This document shows positions 7,982 to 15,518 of a DNA stretch of 33,201 bases, piece by piece. A program made the position numbers and the translations under genes. Origin of the DNA: Alphaproteobacteria bacterium. Lineage in GTDB: Bacteria > Pseudomonadota > Alphaproteobacteria > Micropepsales > Micropepsaceae. The notes beneath the pieces were generated by a model that searched no databases, was not told the origin of the DNA, and saw nothing but the letters and a program-made list of their open reading frames with translations. Where the stretch lies: NCBI GenBank assembly GCA_019247845.1, contig JAFBAL010000022.1:1-33201 (forward strand), read 5' to 3'. The first letter of the stretch is position 1. Each line of letters begins with the position of its first letter.

Positions 7982-9058
7982 ATGAAGAAAGTCATGCTCG
8001 TCGGCGGCGGCAAGATCGGCGTCGCCATCACCGAATTCCTGTCCTCGACCGGGGACTACAAGCTCACCGTCGCCGACAAGGACCCGGCGAGCCTGCAGCG
8101 CATGCCGCGCAAGAACGTCGAGCTGCGCAAGGTCGACATCCTCTCCCCCGAATTCGTCCACGAGGTCGAGGGCCACGACATCGTCCTGTCGGCGACGCCC
8201 TACAACCTGACCGCCACGGTGGCCGAGGCCTGCAAGCGCGTCGGTGCCCACTATCTCGACCTCACCGAGGACGTGGAATCGACCCGCACCATCAAGCGGC
8301 TGTCCGACGGCGCCAAGACCGCCTTCATCCCGCAATGCGGGTTGGCGCCGGGCTTCATCTCGATCGTCGCCTATGACCTCGCCAAGAAGTTCGACAAGCT
8401 GCGCGACGTGCAGATGCGGGTCGGCGCGCTGCCCGTGTTCCCGCACAACGCGCTCAAGTACAACCTCACCTGGTCGACCGACGGTCTGATCAACGAGTAC
8501 TGCAATCCCTGCGAGGCGATCCGCGACGGCGTGCGCACCGAGGTGCCGGCGCTGGAGGAGCTCGAGCAGTTCACCTTGGACGGCGTCGAGTACGAGGCGT
8601 TCAACACCTCGGGCGGGTTGGGGACGCTGTGCGACACGCTCTCGGGCAAGGTCGAGAACCTGAACTACAAGACCGCGCGCTATCCCGGCCACCGCGACAT
8701 CATCAAGCTGCTCGTGCGCGACCTGCATCTCGGCACGCGCCGCGAGATCTTCAAGGACGTGCTCGAGACCGCGATCCCGATCACCTATCAGGACGTGGTG
8801 CTGGTGTTCGTCACGGTGAACGGCTGGAAGGACGGCCTGCTCACGCAAGAGAGCTATGCCAAGAAGATCTACAGCCAGACCGTCGGCGACCGCCTGATGA
8901 GCGCGATCCAGATCACCACCGCGGCCGGCATCTGCGCGATGTGCGACCTGCTCGTCGAAGGCAAGCTGCCGCAGAAGGGCTTCGTGCGCCAGGAAGAGGC
9001 GACCCTGAACGACTTCCTGAACAACCGCTTCGGGCGGTACTACGGCAAGGGACATTAG
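7982..9058 (+). CDS. lysDH: L-lysine 6-dehydrogenase-like enzyme (saccharopine dehydrogenase family)
   Basis: The 358-residue enzyme belongs to the saccharopine dehydrogenase superfamily, with an N-terminal Rossmann loop (MLVGGGKIGVAI). Blocks such as HYLDLTEDVESTR, IPQCGLAPGFISIVA and AFNTSGGLGTL resemble, from memory, bacterial lysine 6-dehydrogenases, which oxidatively deaminate the lysine epsilon-amine to aminoadipate semialdehyde plus ammonia. The length also suits lysine dehydrogenase better than bifunctional saccharopine enzymes. The ATG at 7982 has a GGGAG ribosome site. The next gene would oxidise the semialdehyde product, so the two encode a complete lysine-to-aminoadipate step without a separate saccharopine-forming reductase. 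A conventional saccharopine dehydrogenase remains possible. Confidence 0.85.
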   Translation: MKKVMLVGGGKIGVAITEFLSSTGDYKLTVADKDPASLQRMPRKNVELRKVDILSPEFVHEVEGHDIVLSATPYNLTATVAEACKRVGAHYLDLTEDVESTRTIKRLSDGAKTAFIPQCGLAPGFISIVAYDLAKKFDKLRDVQMRVGALPVFPHNALKYNLTWSTDGLINEYCNPCEAIRDGVRTEVPALEELEQFTLDGVEYEAFNTSGGLGTLCDTLSGKVENLNYKTARYPGHRDIIKLLVRDLHLGTRREIFKDVLETAIPITYQDVVLVFVTVNGWKDGLLTQESYAKKIYSQTVGDRLMSAIQITTAAGICAMCDLLVEGKLPQKGFVRQEEATLNDFLNNRFGRYYGKGH

Positions 9059-9066
9059 ACCATCGC

Positions 9067-9106
9067 CATGGCCGGACGGCGAGCGTAAGCGAGCGTGATC
9101 CGGCCA
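9067..9106. repeat. Dispersed palindromic element, copy A
   Basis: This 40-base element opens with CATGGCCGGAC and closes with GATCCGGCCA. The arms TGGCCGGA and TCCGGCCA are perfect inverted repeats around a GCGAGC-containing centre. A close copy with the same arms and same internal GCGAGC lies at 24749-24787. Both start about 9 bases after a stop codon and both precede a terminator-like hairpin, so this is a REP-like intergenic repeat. Confidence 0.7.
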
Positions 9107-9116
9107 CCCAGTCTGG

Positions 9117-9139
9117 ATGGCCGCCTCAAGGGCGGCCAT
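9117..9139 (+). terminator. Perfect 9-base hairpin between lysine genes
   Basis: ATGGCCGCC pairs with GGCGGCCAT around the loop TCAAG, 18 bases before the aldehyde dehydrogenase start. There is no T-tract, so it may attenuate or protect the mRNA segment between the two genes rather than terminate it. Confidence 0.45.
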
Positions 9140-9157
9140 GGTGAAATGGAGATCAAC

Positions 9158-10639
9158 ATGAACGACCTTCTCAACTCTCTCGGCGTGACCACCTCCGGCG
9201 CCACGCCCGCGCGCTCGCCCATCGACGGCGCCGAGATCGGCCGCGTCGCTTACGACGACGCAGGCTCGGTCGAGACGAAGATCGCCGCCTCCGTCGTCGC
9301 CTTCAAAGCCTGGCGCGACGTGCCGGCGCCGCGCCGCGGCGAGCTGGTGCGGCTGTTCGGCGAGGAGCTGCGCGCCAACAAGGACGCGCTCGGCCGCCTG
9401 GTCACGCTCGAGGCCGGCAAGATCCTCCAGGAGGGCCTGGGCGAGGTCCAGGAGATGATCGACATCTGCGACTTCGCGGTCGGTCTGTCGCGCCAGCTCT
9501 ACGGCCTGACCATCGCCAGCGAGCGTCCCGGCCACCGCATGATGGAGACCTGGCACCCGGCGGGTCCGGTCGCGGTGATCTCGGCCTTCAACTTCCCCGT
9601 CGCGGTCTGGGCGTGGAATGCGTGCCTGGCTCTGGTCTGCGGCGACAGCGTGATCTGGAAGCCGAGCGAGAAGACGCCGCTGACCGCGCTCGCCACCCAG
9701 GCGCTGTTCGAGCGCGCGGTCGCCAAGTTCGGCGCGGCTCCTAAGAACCTCTCCCAGGTCGTGCTGGGCCTGCGCGATGTCGGCGAGATGCTTGCGAAGG
9801 ACGCGCGCCTGCCCGTCGTCAGCGCCACGGGCTCGACGCGCATGGGCCGCGAGCTCGGCCCGGTCGTCGCGGCGCGCTTCGGCAAGAGCATTCTGGAGCT
9901 CGGCGGCAACAACGCGATGATCGTGACGCCCTCGGCCAAGCTCGACCTGGCGACGCGCGCGATCCTGTTCGCCGCGGTCGGCACCGCCGGCCAGCGCTGC
10001 ACCACGCTCCGCCGTCTCTTCGTGCACGAGAGCATCTACGACAAGCTCGTGCCCGCCTTGAAGAAGGTCTATGCCGGCCTGCCCATCGGCAGCCCGCTGG
10101 AGAAGGGCACCCTCGTCGGGCCGCTGATCGACAAGGCCTCGTTCGAAGGCATGCAGCGCGCGCTGAGCAACGCGAAGGATGAAGGCGGCAGCATCACCGG
10201 CGGCGCCCGTGCGCTCGAGGACAAGTTCCCGGACGGCTTCTATGTCCATCCCGCCATCGTCGAGATGCCGGACCAGACCAAGACCGTGTGCCACGAGACC
10301 TTCGCGCCGATCCTCTACGTGATGAAATACACCGACTTCGACGCGGTCATGGCCAGGCACAACGACGTGCCGCAAGGCCTGTCGTCCTGCATCTTCACGA
10401 CCAACATGCAGGAGGCCGAGCGCTTCATCGCGGCGTCCGGCTCGGACTGCGGCATCGCCAACGTGAACATCGGCCCCAGCGGCGCCGAGATCGGCGGCGC
10501 GTTCGGCGGCGAGAAGGAAACCGGCGGCGGACGCGAAAGCGGCTCGGACAGCTGGAAGGCCTATATGCGCCGCCAGACCGCGACCGTGAACTACTCCGAC
10601 GCGCTGCCTCTGGCCCAGGGCATCGAGTTCGCCGTCTGA
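9158..10639 (+). CDS. amaB: L-aminoadipate-semialdehyde dehydrogenase (ALDH7 family)
   Basis: The 493-residue NAD(P)-dependent aldehyde dehydrogenase shows family hallmarks: the FNFPVAVW cofactor/substrate segment, the catalytic Glu at about residue 247 (LELGGNN) and the nucleophilic Cys at about 281 (GQRCTT). The ELGGNNA and GQRCTTLRR forms and the overall length fit the ALDH7/antiquitin-type group, which oxidises 2-aminoadipate 6-semialdehyde to 2-aminoadipate. The ATG at 9158 is preceded by GGAG six bases upstream. In-frame starts at 9095 and 9146 are weaker. It follows the lysine dehydrogenase by 99 bases containing a repeat and a hairpin, so relative expression may be tuned there. The symbol amaB follows Pseudomonas usage. 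Confidence 0.9.
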   Translation: MNDLLNSLGVTTSGATPARSPIDGAEIGRVAYDDAGSVETKIAASVVAFKAWRDVPAPRRGELVRLFGEELRANKDALGRLVTLEAGKILQEGLGEVQEMIDICDFAVGLSRQLYGLTIASERPGHRMMETWHPAGPVAVISAFNFPVAVWAWNACLALVCGDSVIWKPSEKTPLTALATQALFERAVAKFGAAPKNLSQVVLGLRDVGEMLAKDARLPVVSATGSTRMGRELGPVVAARFGKSILELGGNNAMIVTPSAKLDLATRAILFAAVGTAGQRCTTLRRLFVHESIYDKLVPALKKVYAGLPIGSPLEKGTLVGPLIDKASFEGMQRALSNAKDEGGSITGGARALEDKFPDGFYVHPAIVEMPDQTKTVCHETFAPILYVMKYTDFDAVMARHNDVPQGLSSCIFTTNMQEAERFIAASGSDCGIANVNIGPSGAEIGGAFGGEKETGGGRESGSDSWKAYMRRQTATVNYSDALPLAQGIEFAV

Positions 10640-10664
10640 CGCCCGGTTCGACCGCCGGCCGCCG

Positions 10665-10688
10665 CCGACGTCGCGGCCGACGTCGCGG
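10665..10688. repeat. 12-base tandem duplication
   Basis: CCGACGTCGCGG occurs twice in direct succession between the convergent ends of the aldehyde dehydrogenase and the secreted-protein gene. Each unit contains the palindrome CGACGTCG. It may be replication slippage or a termination structure. Confidence 0.5.
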
Positions 10689-10689
10689 C

Positions 10690-11103
10690 CTACCTGCCCA
10701 CGACCGACGTCGTGCCGCGCGGTCCTTTGGCGGCCGTGCCCTGCACCGTATAGGTGCCGCCGCTGAACGGATGCAGCGTCACGCCGTCGTTGGTGACGTA
10801 CATGTCCCACGCCCCGCCGGTCGCCAGCGGATAGGCGATGCGGATGATGAACTGCTTGCCCGGCTGGCTGGTGTATTGCACGCCCGCGACGACGGCGTTG
10901 CCGAAGCCCTTCACCTTGCCGATGAACCCGCCGCCGAAGCCCGAGGAGCAGCCGGGATCGTCGGTGCCGGCAACGGCGCCCTTGCTGATCTTCAGCGTGA
11001 GGACGTCGCAGTGCCCGTCGAGGCTGATGACCTGGGTTTTCGCGCCCGCATCGCCTGCGGCGCCGAGCAGAAGCAGCGCGGCCAGCGCCAGTGACGGTTT
11101 CAT
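10690..11103 (-). CDS. Secreted protein of unknown function, divergent from AraC regulator
   Basis: The 137-residue protein has a Sec signal peptide (MKPSLALAALLLLGAAGDAGA). The mature part has two Cys residues (HCDVL and PGCSSG) that could form one disulfide, and a Gly-rich middle (GFGGGFIGKVKGFG). The C-terminal sequence reads like beta strands. The ATG at 11103 follows GGGAGG at ideal spacing. No family is recognised. It shares a 72-base divergent promoter region with the AraC-type gene, so it may be that regulator's target. Confidence 0.75.
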   Translation of the reverse strand: MKPSLALAALLLLGAAGDAGAKTQVISLDGHCDVLTLKISKGAVAGTDDPGCSSGFGGGFIGKVKGFGNAVVAGVQYTSQPGKQFIIRIAYPLATGGAWDMYVTNDGVTLHPFSGGTYTVQGTAAKGPRGTTSVVGR

Positions 11104-11130
11104 GAGAACCTCCCCTATTCCATCCGGAGC

Positions 11131-11140
11131 GACTATAGTC
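11131..11140. promoter_or_regulatory. GACTATAGTC palindrome with bidirectional -10-like core
   Basis: This perfect 10-base palindrome contains TATAGT on the plus strand and the same on the minus strand, midway between two divergent starts. It could provide overlapping -10 elements for both genes, or an operator. Confidence 0.4.
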
Positions 11141-11175
11141 CGGGCCCGGTGGAGGGAGCGGGGGCTCGCTTGTCG

Positions 11176-12258
11176 ATGCGTCCCAGTCTGTTGGAGGATC
11201 ATCCCGGCAAGGCCGCGCGGGTCGAGCGCTCGCGCATCCCGGCCTCGTTCTTCCGCACCCAGACCTTGCCCGAGGCCGAGCGCTTCGCCGCCTGGCGCGA
11301 AAGCGTCGGCGTGTTCCTGGAAGCGCGGCTGGACGGGCGCGCCGATCCGGCCGCCTTCGCCGGCGACGTCGAAAGCTATCTGCTCGACGACATCGTGATC
11401 TCGCGGCCGCGCGCCAACGGACAGAAGTTCGACCGCCCCAGCGGATGCATCGCGCGCGACGGCCTCGACAGCTACATGATCCAGCTCTTCGTGCGCGGCG
11501 GCACCGAGATGGCGCTCGCTCGCCGCTCGCTGCAGGCCGAGAAGCAGCTGGTGGGGTTCGACCTGGGCGAGACGCTCGACAGCGTCAACAGCGACTTCGA
11601 CATCATCTGCGCCGTGGTGCCGCGCGCAAGGCTGGCGCCGCTGCTGGTGCGGCCGGACTCGCTGCAGGGCGCGATCCCCTCGGACGAAGGCGGTGGAAGG
11701 CTGTTGGCCGAATTCATCCCCAATCTCTTCGGCGGCCTGCCCGACCTGGCGCCGCAGCAGACGGGCTCGGCGGCGCGCGCGTTGACCGAGCTGATCGCCA
11801 CTGCCTTCAATGGCGAGAGCTTCGCCGAAAACGACGCGCCCGAGATCGCGAGCCGCGCGCTGGAGCTGAAAGCCAAGGCCTTCGTCAAGGGCCGGCTGGG
11901 CAGCCACACGCTCGATCCCGACGAGGTCGCGGCCGCGATGGGCCTGTCGCGCTCGGCGCTCTATCGCCTCTTCAAGGACGGCGGCGGTATCGCGTTCTAC
12001 ATCCGCGAGCAGCGCCTGCGCCGCTGCTTCGCGGATCTGGTCAGCGAGCGCGGCCGCGACCGGCAGATCGCCGAGATCGCCTGGCGCCGCGGCTTCGCCG
12101 ATGCCGCGCATTTCTCGCGCCTGTTCAAAGAGCGCTTCGGCTGCGCCCCGTCGCAGGCCCGCGAAGGCGCATTCGCGGCGCAGCAGCGCCGGGGCCATGC
12201 CTTGGACGCGCGCGTCGGCGACCGGCGCTATGAGGACTGGATCGCGGGACTGGCCTAG
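11176..12258 (+). CDS. AraC/XylS-family transcriptional regulator
   Basis: The N-terminal region of about 240 residues resembles the AraC_binding_2-type domain (AERFAAWRESVGVFLEARL near the start). The C-terminal 100 residues carry the two AraC HTH motifs: DPDEVAAAMGLSRSALYRLF and, in the second, QIAEIAWRRGFADAAHFSRLF, closing with FKERFGCAPSQ. The effector is unknown. Start choice is uncertain: the ATG at 11176 is used here, while an in-frame TTG at 11170 and a GTG at 11149 are possible, with G-rich ribosome-like sequence between them. It is divergent from a small secreted protein, its probable regulatory partner. An unusual C-terminal tail of about 25 residues follows the HTH. Confidence 0.87.
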   Translation: MRPSLLEDHPGKAARVERSRIPASFFRTQTLPEAERFAAWRESVGVFLEARLDGRADPAAFAGDVESYLLDDIVISRPRANGQKFDRPSGCIARDGLDSYMIQLFVRGGTEMALARRSLQAEKQLVGFDLGETLDSVNSDFDIICAVVPRARLAPLLVRPDSLQGAIPSDEGGGRLLAEFIPNLFGGLPDLAPQQTGSAARALTELIATAFNGESFAENDAPEIASRALELKAKAFVKGRLGSHTLDPDEVAAAMGLSRSALYRLFKDGGGIAFYIREQRLRRCFADLVSERGRDRQIAEIAWRRGFADAAHFSRLFKERFGCAPSQAREGAFAAQQRRGHALDARVGDRRYEDWIAGLA

Positions 12259-12331
12259 GCCGGCCTTCGGGCCCCCCTCGCAATTCCCGCAACCCTGCCT
12301 ATGTAAGGAGCTCGGATATCGAGAGGGCGCC

Positions 12332-12589
12332 ATGTTCCACGACGCGATGATCTGGCCGTTCCTGCTGTTCTGGCCGTTCCACGGCTTCTTTACGCTGCTG
12401 ATCGTGGTGCTGATCGTGAGCATGATCTTCCGGCGGCATCACTACTACTACGGCCACCCCTGGGGCTGGGGCTCGTCGACGCCGCCCGACAGCCGCAAGC
12501 AGGCGCTCGACATCCTCGAGCAGCGCTATGCCAAGGGCGAGATCCAGCGCGACGAATACCTGCAGAAGAAGCAGGATTTGGGCGGCTGA
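12332..12589 (+). CDS. Small membrane protein with SHOCT domain
   Basis: This 85-residue protein has an N-terminal aromatic-rich membrane helix (WPFHGFFTLLIVVLIVSMIF), a His/Tyr/Trp-rich linker (RRHHYYYGHPWGWG) and a C-terminal SHOCT motif (ALDILEQRYAKGEIQRDEYLQKKQDL). SHOCT segments are short helical oligomerisation modules at protein ends. The ATG at 12332 follows AGAGGG. No specific role can be assigned. It is the first of three small membrane-protein genes on this strand. Confidence 0.88.
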   Translation: MFHDAMIWPFLLFWPFHGFFTLLIVVLIVSMIFRRHHYYYGHPWGWGSSTPPDSRKQALDILEQRYAKGEIQRDEYLQKKQDLGG

Positions 12590-12621
12590 CCGAGCGGCCG
12601 AACCGCGCCGACGCAGTGCCG

Positions 12622-12637
12622 TTAACCTCTTCTTAAC
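12622..12637 (+). promoter_or_regulatory. Perfect CtrA box, TTAA-N7-TTAAC
   Basis: TTAACCTCTTCTTAAC matches the full CtrA consensus with exact 7-base spacing in otherwise GC-rich DNA. It ends 65 bases before the start of the 61-residue membrane protein gene. Since ctrA itself is in this window, direct control of 12702-12887 is plausible. Confidence 0.65.
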
Positions 12638-12701
12638 TCTCCCCTTCGCGGCCATGGGCCCGAGGCCTAGGCTTTCCCCGTTGCAGTGGGGAAGCCTTCG
12701 G

Positions 12702-12887
12702 ATGCCCAGGAACGTGGCCCAGTTCACCGGCATGATCGTCACCGCCATCGTGGTGTTCGGGACCGACCTCGACGTCTATTACGCCATGCCGCTGGGCGTC
12801 TTCGCGGGCGCGCTGGCGACCCTGTTCGTGGCGCTGTCGGACTATCGCGCCGCGCCGGAGCCCATCCCCGTCAAGGTCGAGCGCTGA
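12702..12887 (+). CDS. 61-residue membrane protein, probable CtrA target
   Basis: The protein is almost entirely two hydrophobic helices (GMIVTAIVVFGTDL and PLGVFAGALATLFVAL) with a short basic/proline tail (EPIPVKVER). I recognise no family. The coding frame is supported by the ATG at 12702, a compact hydrophobic pattern and its own upstream region with a perfect CtrA box. The 5' leader holds an imperfect hairpin (GGCTTTCCCC with GGGGAAGCC, 12670-12696) that ends close to the start and could influence translation. Its job is unknown. Cell-cycle-timed expression is inferred from the box. Confidence 0.68.
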   Translation: MPRNVAQFTGMIVTAIVVFGTDLDVYYAMPLGVFAGALATLFVALSDYRAAPEPIPVKVER

Positions 12888-12927
12888 CAAGCGCATCGCT
12901 CCCGCCTAATCTCGGCCGGGGGACGCC

Positions 12928-13368
12928 ATGACCGAACAGCCTTCCGAACCCGCGACCGCACGCCCGAGCCGGACGACGACCGTCCTGTCGGTCGCATTTC
13001 TGGCGTTGTCCATGCTGGGCTGTGTCGCCGTCGCGATCTGGTTCGCCGGCACGCCCGCGCCGCCGACGCTCAGGATCGTGATGACGCTGATCATGGCCGC
13101 GGGCGTGCTGCTTTTCGGCTATGCCGCGAAATGGGTCGCCGCCTACAGCACCACTTTCCATCGCGACCGCATCGTGGCGGTGCGGGGCTTCAAGACCGTC
13201 GAGCTGCCGCGCAACCGCATCCAGGGCTTCCGCCGCGACGAACGGCACGACAGGATCGCGCTCGTGCCGCTCGACGGCGGCAAGCCGCTGTTCATTCATC
13301 CGGCGATGCCGTCGAAGGCCTTCGTCGAGGCGTGGCTCGCGGGCCTGACCGATCTCGGCGAAGCCTGA
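12928..13368 (+). CDS. Two-helix membrane protein with bacterial PH-like C-terminal domain
   Basis: This 146-residue protein has a polar N-terminus, two membrane segments (VLSVAFLALSMLGCVAVAIWF and IVMTLIMAAGVLLFGYAA) and a cytoplasmic domain of about 70 residues. That domain (HRDRIVAVRGFKTVELPRNRIQGFRRDERHDRIALVPLDGGKP) resembles a bacterial PH-like domain, which I infer from strand pattern only. It starts 40 bases after the previous membrane gene and may be co-transcribed with it. It ends convergently 28 bases from motA. Function unknown. Confidence 0.78.
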   Translation: MTEQPSEPATARPSRTTTVLSVAFLALSMLGCVAVAIWFAGTPAPPTLRIVMTLIMAAGVLLFGYAAKWVAAYSTTFHRDRIVAVRGFKTVELPRNRIQGFRRDERHDRIALVPLDGGKPLFIHPAMPSKAFVEAWLAGLTDLGEA

Positions 13369-13396
13369 CCGGTCCGGATCGTTCAACCGGGCCCGT

Positions 13397-14269
13397 TCAA
13401 CCCGGATCCGGCGGGATCGAGTTCAGCGCCTCTTCCATCTGCTGGAAGGTGGGCTGGGCTTCCGACGGAACGCTGCCGCGGCCGATCTCGACGCTGACCT
13501 GCGCCGCGTTGCCGTGCAGATGCGCGACGAGGACGTCGCGGATCACGTGATAGAAATGCGCTTCCTCGTCGACGATGGCCTTCAGGCGCGTCGCCATCGG
13601 GCCCACGATGCCGTAGGCCAGGAACACGCCCATGAAGGTGCCGACCAGCGCCGAGCCGATCATGCGCCCCAGCACCTCCGGCGGCTCGCTGATCGCGCCC
13701 ATGGTCTTGATGACGCCGAGCACGGCGGCGACGATGCCGAGCGCCGGCAACCCGTCGGCCATGGTCTGCAGCGCGGCCGGGCCCTCCAGCGCCTCGTGAT
13801 GGTGCTTCTCGAGCTGCTTCTCCATCGCGGTCTCGACCTGGTGCGGGTCCTCGAGGCTCATCGTCATCATGCGCAAGGTGTCGCAGATGAAGGCGCAGGC
13901 GAAGTGGTCGTTCGCGATCTTGGGGAAGCGCTTGAAGATCGACGATTCCTCGGGCTTCTCGATATGGGCCTCGAGCGCGATCAGGCCCTTGGACTTCATC
14001 GTCTTGGTGAGCAGGAAGAGCAGCGACAGCAGGTCGCGATAGTCCGCCGGCTTCCATTTCGGGCCCGAGACGACCTTGGCCATCTGGCCGCCGACCTTCT
14101 TGAGCGAATACATCGAGCCGCCGATCAGCAGCGCCGCGATGGCGGCGCCCCCGATGGTCATCATCTCGTGCGGCAGGGCCTCGAAGACGGGGCCGAGCGA
14201 GCCCCCCGAGATGAGGAAGCCGCCGAACACCATCGCGAACAGGACGACGAGCCCGATGATCTGAAGCAT
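13397..14269 (-). CDS. motA: Flagellar motor stator protein MotA
   Basis: This 290-residue protein has the four-helix MotA layout: two N-terminal helices (MLQIIGLVVLFAMVFGGFLISGG and MMTIGGAAIAALLIGG), a long cytoplasmic loop, and two C-terminal helices (GIVAAVLGVIKTMGAI and ALVGTFMGVFLAYGIVGPMA). With MotB it forms the proton-driven stator. No motB is present in the window, so it must be elsewhere, as often in alphaproteobacteria. The ATG at 14269 begins exactly at the first helix. A much longer in-frame extension upstream is unlikely coding. A CtrA-like box lies about 45 bases upstream. It is preceded on the same strand by a response regulator gene. Confidence 0.95.
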   Translation of the reverse strand: MLQIIGLVVLFAMVFGGFLISGGSLGPVFEALPHEMMTIGGAAIAALLIGGSMYSLKKVGGQMAKVVSGPKWKPADYRDLLSLLFLLTKTMKSKGLIALEAHIEKPEESSIFKRFPKIANDHFACAFICDTLRMMTMSLEDPHQVETAMEKQLEKHHHEALEGPAALQTMADGLPALGIVAAVLGVIKTMGAISEPPEVLGRMIGSALVGTFMGVFLAYGIVGPMATRLKAIVDEEAHFYHVIRDVLVAHLHGNAAQVSVEIGRGSVPSEAQPTFQQMEEALNSIPPDPG

Positions 14270-14312
14270 CAGAAGTTTGCCTGATATTTTCCGGCAGTAT
14301 CGAGCAAAGGAA

Positions 14313-14328
14313 TTAAGGAGCGATAAAC
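14313..14328 (+). promoter_or_regulatory. CtrA-like box upstream of motA, TTAA-N7-TAAAC
   Basis: TTAAGGAGCGATAAAC matches the CtrA consensus with one mismatch in the second half-site. The same variant (TTAA-N7-TAAAC) occurs upstream of fliI, in the same orientation and at a similar distance from the start codon. Confidence 0.5.
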
Positions 14329-14379
14329 CTTGAGGCCGCAGGCGCGAACCCGGCCCTCGGCCGCGGTCCCGCTGCGACC

Positions 14380-14901
14380 CTAGAGCAGCGCCACCTCGCC
14401 CTCCTCGCGTGTGCGGTCCTCGTCGCGCCGCCACGGGCCGTTGTAGAAGGCGTCGTTGTGGCGGCGCCGGTCGGGCCCGAAGAAGCCCTCAGCGCGCACG
14501 AAGGGCCTGGGGCGGTCGACGATCTCGGCGATGCGCAGGAACAGGCTGCGCGCCGTGACCGGCTTGGCCAGGAGCTCGGTCACGCCCGCGTCGCGCGCCG
14601 CCAGCACCCGCGCCCGCTCGGTGTGGCCGGTCACCATGATGATCGGGACGAACGGATTGGGACTTGCGACAGAGTTGCGAACCTCTCGCGTGAACGCGAT
14701 GCCGTCGACCGGCGCCATGGTGAGGTCGGTGAGCACGAAATCCGGCGAGGCGGTGCCCAGCACCTCGAGCGCCCTGGCGCCGTCCTGCGCCTCGAACACC
14801 TCGCTCACGCCGAGACCGCCCAGCAGCGCGCGCAGCAGGGCGCGCATATGCGCATTGTCCTCGACGATCAGCGCTTTGAGGTGCGAGAGTTGCGGCGCCA
14901 T
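14380..14901 (-). CDS. Single-domain response regulator
   Basis: The 173-residue protein is a CheY-like receiver: acidic pair near residues 14-15 (IVEDN), phospho-acceptor Asp at about 59 (LTDL), Thr at 91 (VTGH) and Lys at 113 (AKPV). A 45-residue basic/aromatic tail (FFGPDRRRHNDAFYNGPWRRDED) replaces any output domain, so it acts by protein-protein interaction. Its place upstream of motA on the same strand, with 110 bases between, suggests a motility or cell-cycle role. No partner kinase is present. The ATG at 14901 lacks a strong ribosome site. Confidence 0.9.
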   Translation of the reverse strand: MAPQLSHLKALIVEDNAHMRALLRALLGGLGVSEVFEAQDGARALEVLGTASPDFVLTDLTMAPVDGIAFTREVRNSVASPNPFVPIIMVTGHTERARVLAARDAGVTELLAKPVTARSLFLRIAEIVDRPRPFVRAEGFFGPDRRRHNDAFYNGPWRRDEDRTREEGEVALL

Positions 14902-14953
14902 GGAGCGCGGGGCTGAAGGTTGCTACCTCAGGTTACGGACGGGTGGTTATCGT

Positions 14954-14984
14954 TTCCCTTACAAACTCCCCTTGCGGAAGGGAA
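14954..14984 (+). promoter_or_regulatory. Possible alternative hairpins at the Nudix ribosome site
   Basis: The ribosome-site region AAGGGAA (14978-14984) can pair either with TTCCCTT (14954-14960) or, as AAGGG, with the nearer CCCTT (14969-14973, loop GCGG). The two pairings exclude each other and both hide the Shine-Dalgarno. Regulation is speculative. Confidence 0.25.
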
Positions 14985-14987
14985 TAA

Positions 14988-15446
14988 ATGAGGCGCCGAC
15001 TGGAGCGCTGGGTGCTGTGCCTTAAGATTGCAGCGCAAGCCGTTCTCTCACCGGTTGCATACGCCGCCTGCGCGCTGATCGTGCGCGACGGCAAGGTGCT
15101 GCTGGTGCGCCACTCCTACGTGCCCGGCTGGCTGCTTCCCGGCGGCGGCATCGCGCGCGGCGAGGCGGCCGCCGACGCGATCCTGCGCGAGATGAAAGAA
15201 GAGATCGGTCTTGTCAAATCGTCGCCGCCGACACTCTTCGGTCTCTATTCGCGGCGCACCGGCTGGGCGACCAACGTTATCGCCCTCTATCTGTTGGATG
15301 ATGCCGAATTCATCTTCGTCCCCAATCTGGAGATACGCGAGATCGTGTTTACTGATCCCCTGAGGCCTCCCGACGGCACCCCCAACTCGGTCCGGCGCCG
15401 CCTGGAGGAGTACGCCGGGCTGCAACCGAAGGCAGCGTATTGGTAA
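14988..15446 (+). CDS. Nudix hydrolase
   Basis: This 152-residue protein contains a complete Nudix box (GGIARGEAAADAILREMKEE followed by IGL), meeting GX5EX7REUXEEXGU, so it should hydrolyse a nucleoside diphosphate linked to another moiety with a divalent metal. The N-terminus is hydrophobic and basic (MRRRLERWVLCLKIAAQAVLSPVAYAACALIV), and the segment VRHSYVPGWLLPGGGI precedes the box. The substrate is not predictable. The ATG at 14988 follows GGAAGGG. It is divergent from the response regulator. Confidence 0.92.
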   Translation: MRRRLERWVLCLKIAAQAVLSPVAYAACALIVRDGKVLLVRHSYVPGWLLPGGGIARGEAAADAILREMKEEIGLVKSSPPTLFGLYSRRTGWATNVIALYLLDDAEFIFVPNLEIREIVFTDPLRPPDGTPNSVRRRLEEYAGLQPKAAYW

Positions 15447-15518
15447 GGGCGCGGGAACCCAATCTTCCGGCGGCGCGTTATAGGGTTACCGCTAGGTACT
15501 GAAGCAGGAGATATACCA

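Noticed and set aside
7937..10810. 957-residue minus-strand reading frame over the lysine genes
   Set aside because: It is antisense to two well-supported enzymes and has the His/Arg/Gly-rich low-complexity look of shadow translation.
13369..13413. Inverted repeat with GTTCAACC direct repeats between convergent genes
   Set aside because: The arms run into the motA coding end and the loop is long. It may be only compositional, so it was not called a terminator.
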